DNA from: Gigaspora rosea
Lineage: Eukaryota; Glomeromycota; Glomeromycetes; Diversisporales; Gigasporaceae
Length of the DNA: 64,000 bases
Reading direction: 5' to 3'
Assembly: GCA_003550325.1 (NCBI GenBank)
Contig: QKWP01001140.1
Location: 1,802-65,801 of the forward strand
Made by a program: the position numbers and the translations under genes
Part shown: positions 59,577 to 64,000 of the stretch, in pieces
Layout: each line of letters starts with the position of its first letter
How positions within the stretch are numbered: the stretch's first letter is position 1
Notes under the pieces: model-generated
The model's input: the letters and a program-made list of their open reading frames with translations, nothing else
Told to the model about the DNA's origin: nothing
Databases searched by the model: none

Positions 59577-61152
59577 TTGGAAAATATAGAGATATATAAC
59601 AATTATGATGAATATGTACCAATTTTAACATTTCGCCAACATTTTTTAAATGACTTGGATTCAGATAGCGAGAATGAGAATGAGAATGCTGCAAACACAA
59701 TAAACAAGCCCAAGTCCTCCAACTACCACCACCACCTATATATGAACCATTGGTTCACCCAAGCCCTTTGCATCATGCAAGTATTCGGTTGCTAGAACAT
59801 ATTAAAGTTGGTGTCTCCAAACTGGTTGATTTTTTTTTATTTTTTTCTTAGTCTATAATGGACACAATAGTTGCCAATATGAATGAATATGCTTCAATAA
59901 AAGATGCAGGAGTTACTAGTAGACAATAGGAAGATATAACCTGCAATAAGCTTCTTGTTTGGGTTGCCTACTAGGCTATCTATTAGGAACTTTTCAAGTT
60001 GCCATCCTGTGACCAATATTGGAATGAAGATCCAAGGCTCCCAGTTCATTAAATTTCAAAGCAAATGGTATTCAAATGCTTTAAATCAATAAAAAGGTTT
60101 CTTTATGTCTCCCCACCCCACATCTATATTAAAAAACTATTTTGATAAAGTAGAACTATTACTTTCCCATGTTTGTGAGGCTTCAAAATGGTACTACACA
60201 GTGGGATTCAATATTTCAATAGATGAAATGATAATACGATTTTTTAGAAAAAGCATCCATATAGTGCAAATAAAAAATAAGCCAGTTCTGGAAGGGTTCA
60301 AGGCTTTTTCTCTGTGTGAATCCAGGTACACATACACTTTTCTACCAATATCATGTGTTGCCCTGAGTAATATAGCAAAAGTGAATGGTCTTAGTAAGGT
60401 TTGGTCTTAAGTTCTTCACCTTGTTGAACAACTTCTGTACGAATGGTACTCTTATAATATATACATGGACAATTATTTTACCAGTGTTTCTCTCTTTCAG
60501 CATCTTCGACAAATCAGTGTTGGAGCTTGTGTGACTGCTCGAAAAACATCAGCTAGATTTTTAAAGGAATTAAAAGTGGATAAAGGCACTAAATTAAATT
60601 GGGATATCCATTTTGGTATTTAAGTAAATAGAGTCTTGGCTATTTTCTGGCAAGAAAATGGGCCAGTCACGATGTTATCAACCATTCACAGTCTTGTGGG
60701 TGAAGAATGGAAAATTGAACAAGAAAGATAGCAACCAAGGGAAACAAGTACCAATGCAGCAAAGGTTCGAGTAGTATTTGGCTCTAAGCCAAAAAAAATT
60801 AAAAATTCCAAAAGTAATTAATGATTACAATCATAGCATGAACAGTGTGGATGTTGCTGACCAATTGCAATCCTATTATAATATTCAGCAAACTGCGCGG
60901 TGTAATTGGATGCCTTTTTTATTTTGGCTATTGGACACTACCATTATTAATATGTACTTAATTACTAAAATTTTAGAATCGATAGAAGAGTTCTATAATG
61001 AACTTGTTTGGGGTCTTATTGAGCTTATGAATGATCCAGGTGAACTTCAATTAAAAAATAGTTCAAATCAGAAAATAAAAAACCCCAAAGTTACAAAAAA
61101 TTTTAAGCTCTCTGATCAACGGTTGGTGCCCGGAAACCATTTGGCTGTATAG
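59577..61152 (+). pseudogene. piggyBac-type transposase, broken
   Basis: It would excise and insert the element at TTAA. Fragments in order: acidic N-terminus (DLDSDSENENEN, 59655-59690); first catalytic region SIDEMIIRFF with KNKPVLEGFKAFSLCES (60215-60320); YMDNYFTS (60457-60490); and YNHSMNSVDVADQLQSYYN with RCNWMPFLFWLLD (60825-60940). These correspond to the three Asp regions of piggyBac transposases. Stops and frame changes separate them (for example after 59795, 60410 and about 60620). No C-terminal Cys-rich domain is seen after 61060. Confidence 0.85.
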
Positions 61153-61319
61153 AAGGACCAATGAGAAGCATGCTGGTAGTATGCTTGGCTAGCAAGTAAA
61201 AATGAATTAGATATAGATCGCAAAACACTACACAAAGCCAGATTTGGTGTTTATCATGCAATGTGCCTCTCTGTTGTAATAAAAGTCAAAATTGTTTTCT
61301 TGGATTTCTTTTTGAAAAC

Positions 61320-61510
61320 TAGAATATCAATGGGTGAGTGGGTGGATAAAGCAGCCTTAAGGGCCAAAGCTAGCATTAGCTAGGTAGGTAGGTAGGTGAA
61401 GTGGCTTTAAGAGTCAGAGCTACATTAGCTGGGTGGGTGAGTGGGCGAGCAGGTTTGAAAGTGGCAATGAGTGAAGCAGCAACGAACAAAGTAGCTAAAG
61501 ACGAATAAAA
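61320..61510. repeat. GGTAGGTAGGTG-rich repetitive stretch in the piggyBac 3' part
   Basis: Two imperfect copies of a unit containing GGGTGAGTGGG, GCAGCCTTAAGGGCCAAAGC-like and CATTAGCTAGG-like sequence. It is less AT-rich than its surroundings. Function unknown. Confidence 0.55.
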
Positions 61511-62180
61511 ATTTTTAAAAATTTTTTTTATCTATTTGAATACTTTAATTTATGCATATTACATATTTTTAATTTATTAATTTAATTAATTTATTTGATA
61601 TTCCAATTTCGCTAAATAACACATAATCAAAAATATTAATTTTGATAGATGAAGTCCTAAAAAATTGGGAATCTTGAAAATTCGAGTTAGTATTGCAGGT
61701 AATCCTGATTTTAAGTAATATTAATGTAAATTGTAAAGATTATGACTGCAACATAAATTTCACTTAAGCATGTGGTACTTAAATCGGCCTATAAAATCCA
61801 AAAATTTTGATTACAAAAAAAATTTGTGATTTCGATTCCTTATGTGTCATATGACTCGAGCTTGTATCATTTGTTGTTATTACATGACATGTCCCATAAT
61901 CGAATTTTGTAGTTAACTATATTATCTGAACCTTCAGGTGTTATTCAAGCTGATTTTAGTAAAGATTCACATAAAAATTTTTTTTACCCTATGAAATTTT
62001 TTTTAATAATTTTAGTGAGCAAATTTGCCCACTAAAATGGGACGGTTTAAGGGATAAGTATAAAAATCGAATGTGATTATTAAAGATTTAGTTATTCATA
62101 AGATAAACTTTATGAATTAGGGTATAAAATCAATAATCTTTTACTAATCATATTATTTTAAATAATAATAAATATCGAGA

Positions 62181-62688
62181 ATAATGCTGAAATCCATATG
62201 ATCTGCCTATTATCGGATCTTCTACAATTTCTGAAAAATTGTGTATACAATCAATCTACCTATATAATTAAAACAATCCAAACGCTATAACTGGTCAGTA
62301 TGCCTATATGCTGCATAAATCGTGTTCTTAATATCTATATACAGAAGACCTTCTAACTATATCAAAAAGGCGACCCTAATCCTAACTCTAACTATGAAGC
62401 AAAAAGCGTCTATAAAACTACTAATGAGAAAAAATTTAGTTAAATCTAGTATAGTTTGTGGTTAGGGTTAGGGTTGGGTTAGGGTCAACTTTTTGATATA
62501 GTTAGAAGGTCTTCTGTATATAGATATTAAGAATGCGATTTATGCAACATATAGGCATATATAGAATTTATCTGACCCACTATACTGTTATAGTATTCGA
62601 TTACATAGTATAGATCGATTGTTTACATGATTTTTGAAAATTTTAGGAAATCTGTTGTATATGTAGATCACGTGAATTTCAGCATTAT
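62181..62688. mobile_element. Nested palindromes, 508 bp, with telomere-like core
   Basis: Outer arms ATAATGCTGAAATCCATATG and complement of ATAATGCTGAAATTCACGTG. An inner palindrome at 62300-62558 has arms of about 75 bp (TCTTAATATCTATATACAGA, CCTTCTAACTATATCAAAAA). Its loop carries ACCCTAATCCTAACTCTAAC and GGTTAGGGTTAGGGTTGGGT. Confidence 0.8.
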
Positions 62689-62995
62689 CCGATTTTAGCA
62701 GCATCCTCGACAATAAATAACATATCATAAATAATGTTTTGGTATAAAATAAATAAAAATATTTCATGCCCTGATGTAGAACTTAAACCTTGAATTTGTA
62801 GTATTATCATTAATAGTAATAATATTCTGATGCATAACACTCTTTAAAGCTCACTCCTATTGCATTTTAATGGTTAATTATTTTAAGATATTTTATCGAA
62901 ATTGAAATCTATTTAATATTTTTCTTATTTAATCTTTATTCGAAATTTTTTTATTATATATATACTAGTTGTTCTGTAGCGAAAAAAAATTTTGA
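62689..62995. other. No gene seen
   Basis: AT-rich, nothing recognisable. Confidence 0.35.
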
Positions 62996-63088
62996 GTGCT
63001 AGTACAGAGCATGGGCAAAGCAGAGCAGAGCATGAGCACGAGCAGAGAGCATGAGCATAAGCAGAGAGCATGAGTATGAGCAGAGATT
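62996..63088 (+). repeat. Minisatellite GCAGAGAGCATGAGCAT
   Basis: About five variants of GAGCAGAGAGCATGAGCAT in tandem. Confidence 0.85.
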
Positions 63089-63266
63089 AGTGCAAAATAA
63101 TAACTATTCACATTCAGTTAAAATTCGTGAAATCCAAAATTATCAAAAAAGATAAAATCGAAGAAGATCAATTACTAAATTCAAACAACAATCCAATAAA
63201 AATTTTTCCAAAAAAGTAATTTAGTGTAATACCAAACATAAATAATTGCTTCTAAGCGCTAACTAA

Positions 63267-64000
63267 TTAATTGGCATATAATATAATCAGATGGCTACTG
63301 AAATACAAAGGGCACTAACTAAATATCTGCTATGAATATTTGTATATTTCTTCGCAGAGAATCAACAACAGAATTTAGGATGTTACCTTGATCCACTCTG
63401 TAAGATCATACTAATTAATACAAGGGATTGTAAGTTTATAATTTTAATTAGCCTGAAATAATATTTCCAATATAAAACGAAAATTTAAAATTGTATACAT
63501 TATCGCACGTATATCTAAATACCTAATTATTGCAAAATATTTTTCTTTTACAATTATGCATGTATAATCGAGATCTGTATCCCTGTCTAATGACATTAAA
63601 CTGGGTGCAGTATTAATTTTTTAATTAAAATTTACTGTGCGGATACCACACAATTCATAAACTTTTCTGTGTGGCAAAAACTAAGAAAATGCTTGCAACA
63701 GTGTGCACTACTTATAAAATAACAATTATTTCTGTTCAGCATTCGCACATCTACTGAAAAAAGATGTGCGCAAATTTTGTTTCTGTGCACACAGTGAAAA
63801 ATAATCACTGACCAGGTGTAATGATAGGTAAATTTATTATAGTCATGGGTAATAACAATACGATTTTGTTACTCATAATAAATATTATATAACTCAAATA
63901 ATATCGTTACTCAATCAGGCTAGTTATAATTTTGGCAAGCACAATTCTTATTGATATTTTGAACAATAAAAAATGAAAACAGCTATAGGTCTGGGTAAAA
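63267..64000 (+). repeat. Large repeat family, right half of copy 3
   Basis: It parallels 33698-34200: ATATAATC, GGCTACTGAAA, GAATATTTG, GGGATTGTAAGTTTATAATTT, AAACGAAAATTTAAA, GATCTGTAT and GGTAAATTTATTA blocks in order. A ~180-bp extra segment is present at about 63620-63810. The window ends within it. Confidence 0.65.

Larger units (their letters stand above)
59273..62046 (+). mobile_element. piggyBac-like transposon, 2.8 kb
   Basis: Ends ACCGTC at 59273 and 62046 are flanked by TTAA (59269-59272, 62047-62050), the piggyBac target site. Further in, TAGTGGGCAAATTTGC occurs on both arms (with CCATTT inserted on one). It contains one broken transposase gene. The paralogous stretch at about 57800-57840 lacks the insertion. 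Confidence 0.85.

Noticed and set aside
62459..62485. A true telomere or chromosome end at the TTAGGG-like run
   Set aside because: Runs are short, imperfect, internal and lie within palindromic elements.
1..64000. tRNA or rRNA genes
   Set aside because: No cloverleaf with a convincing T-arm, and no rRNA-like conserved block, was seen by eye; a dedicated tRNA scan was not possible.

Overview
The window looks like accessory, transposon-packed nuclear DNA of an arbuscular mycorrhizal fungus (Glomeromycotina, most likely Rhizophagus). The grounds are very AT-rich DNA, short GT-AG introns of about 60-90 bp inside transposon genes, and one intact single-exon gene (15467-16726, minus) of an F-box-like family I associate with Glomeromycotina. 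The species is an inference; no rRNA, tRNA or other marker gene was seen.

Almost everything else is mobile or repeated DNA. At 4.7-12.4 kb five transposons are nested, each checked by its target-site duplication (TSD): palindromic MITE A, hAT-like D (TSD CTGCGGAT), TA-flanked B, TA-flanked two-gene transposon C, and hAT-like E (TSD CTATAAAG). C is the most interesting object: a Tc1/mariner (IS630-like) element with 139-bp terminal inverted repeats. A DDE transposase gene runs in from one end and an unrecognised six-exon, cysteine-rich companion gene of about 499 codons runs in from the other.

At 20-26 kb lies a second nest: TTAA-flanked and palindromic MITEs, a 2.5-kb hAT element (TSD GTTGCCTT) with inward TGACGAA arrays that holds a second hAT (TSD ATTTCAGC), two smaller MITEs and a fragment resembling the C-terminal part of a bacterial-type DNA methyltransferase. 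From 27 to 31 kb is a degenerate satellite with a period of about 110 bp. A large non-coding repeat family covers 31.8-34.2 and 35.3-36.3 kb and returns as two halves at 48.6-48.8 and 63.3-64.0 kb.

At 38.8-47.5 kb is a nearly full-length non-LTR retrotransposon (LINE) with a 17-bp TSD, ORF1, and an unusually long ORF2 (nuclease, reverse transcriptase, RNase H), all broken by a few stops and frameshifts. At 49.5-54.1 kb (minus) is a decayed Helitron Rep-helicase gene; a candidate Helitron 3' end (CTAG) at 48817 coincides with a break in the repeat family. At 59.3-62.0 kb is a TTAA-flanked piggyBac element with a broken transposase.

No operons or host pathways can be drawn. The genes that work together do so within elements: transposase and companion in C, ORF1 and ORF2 in the LINE. 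Only the F-box-like gene looks intact.
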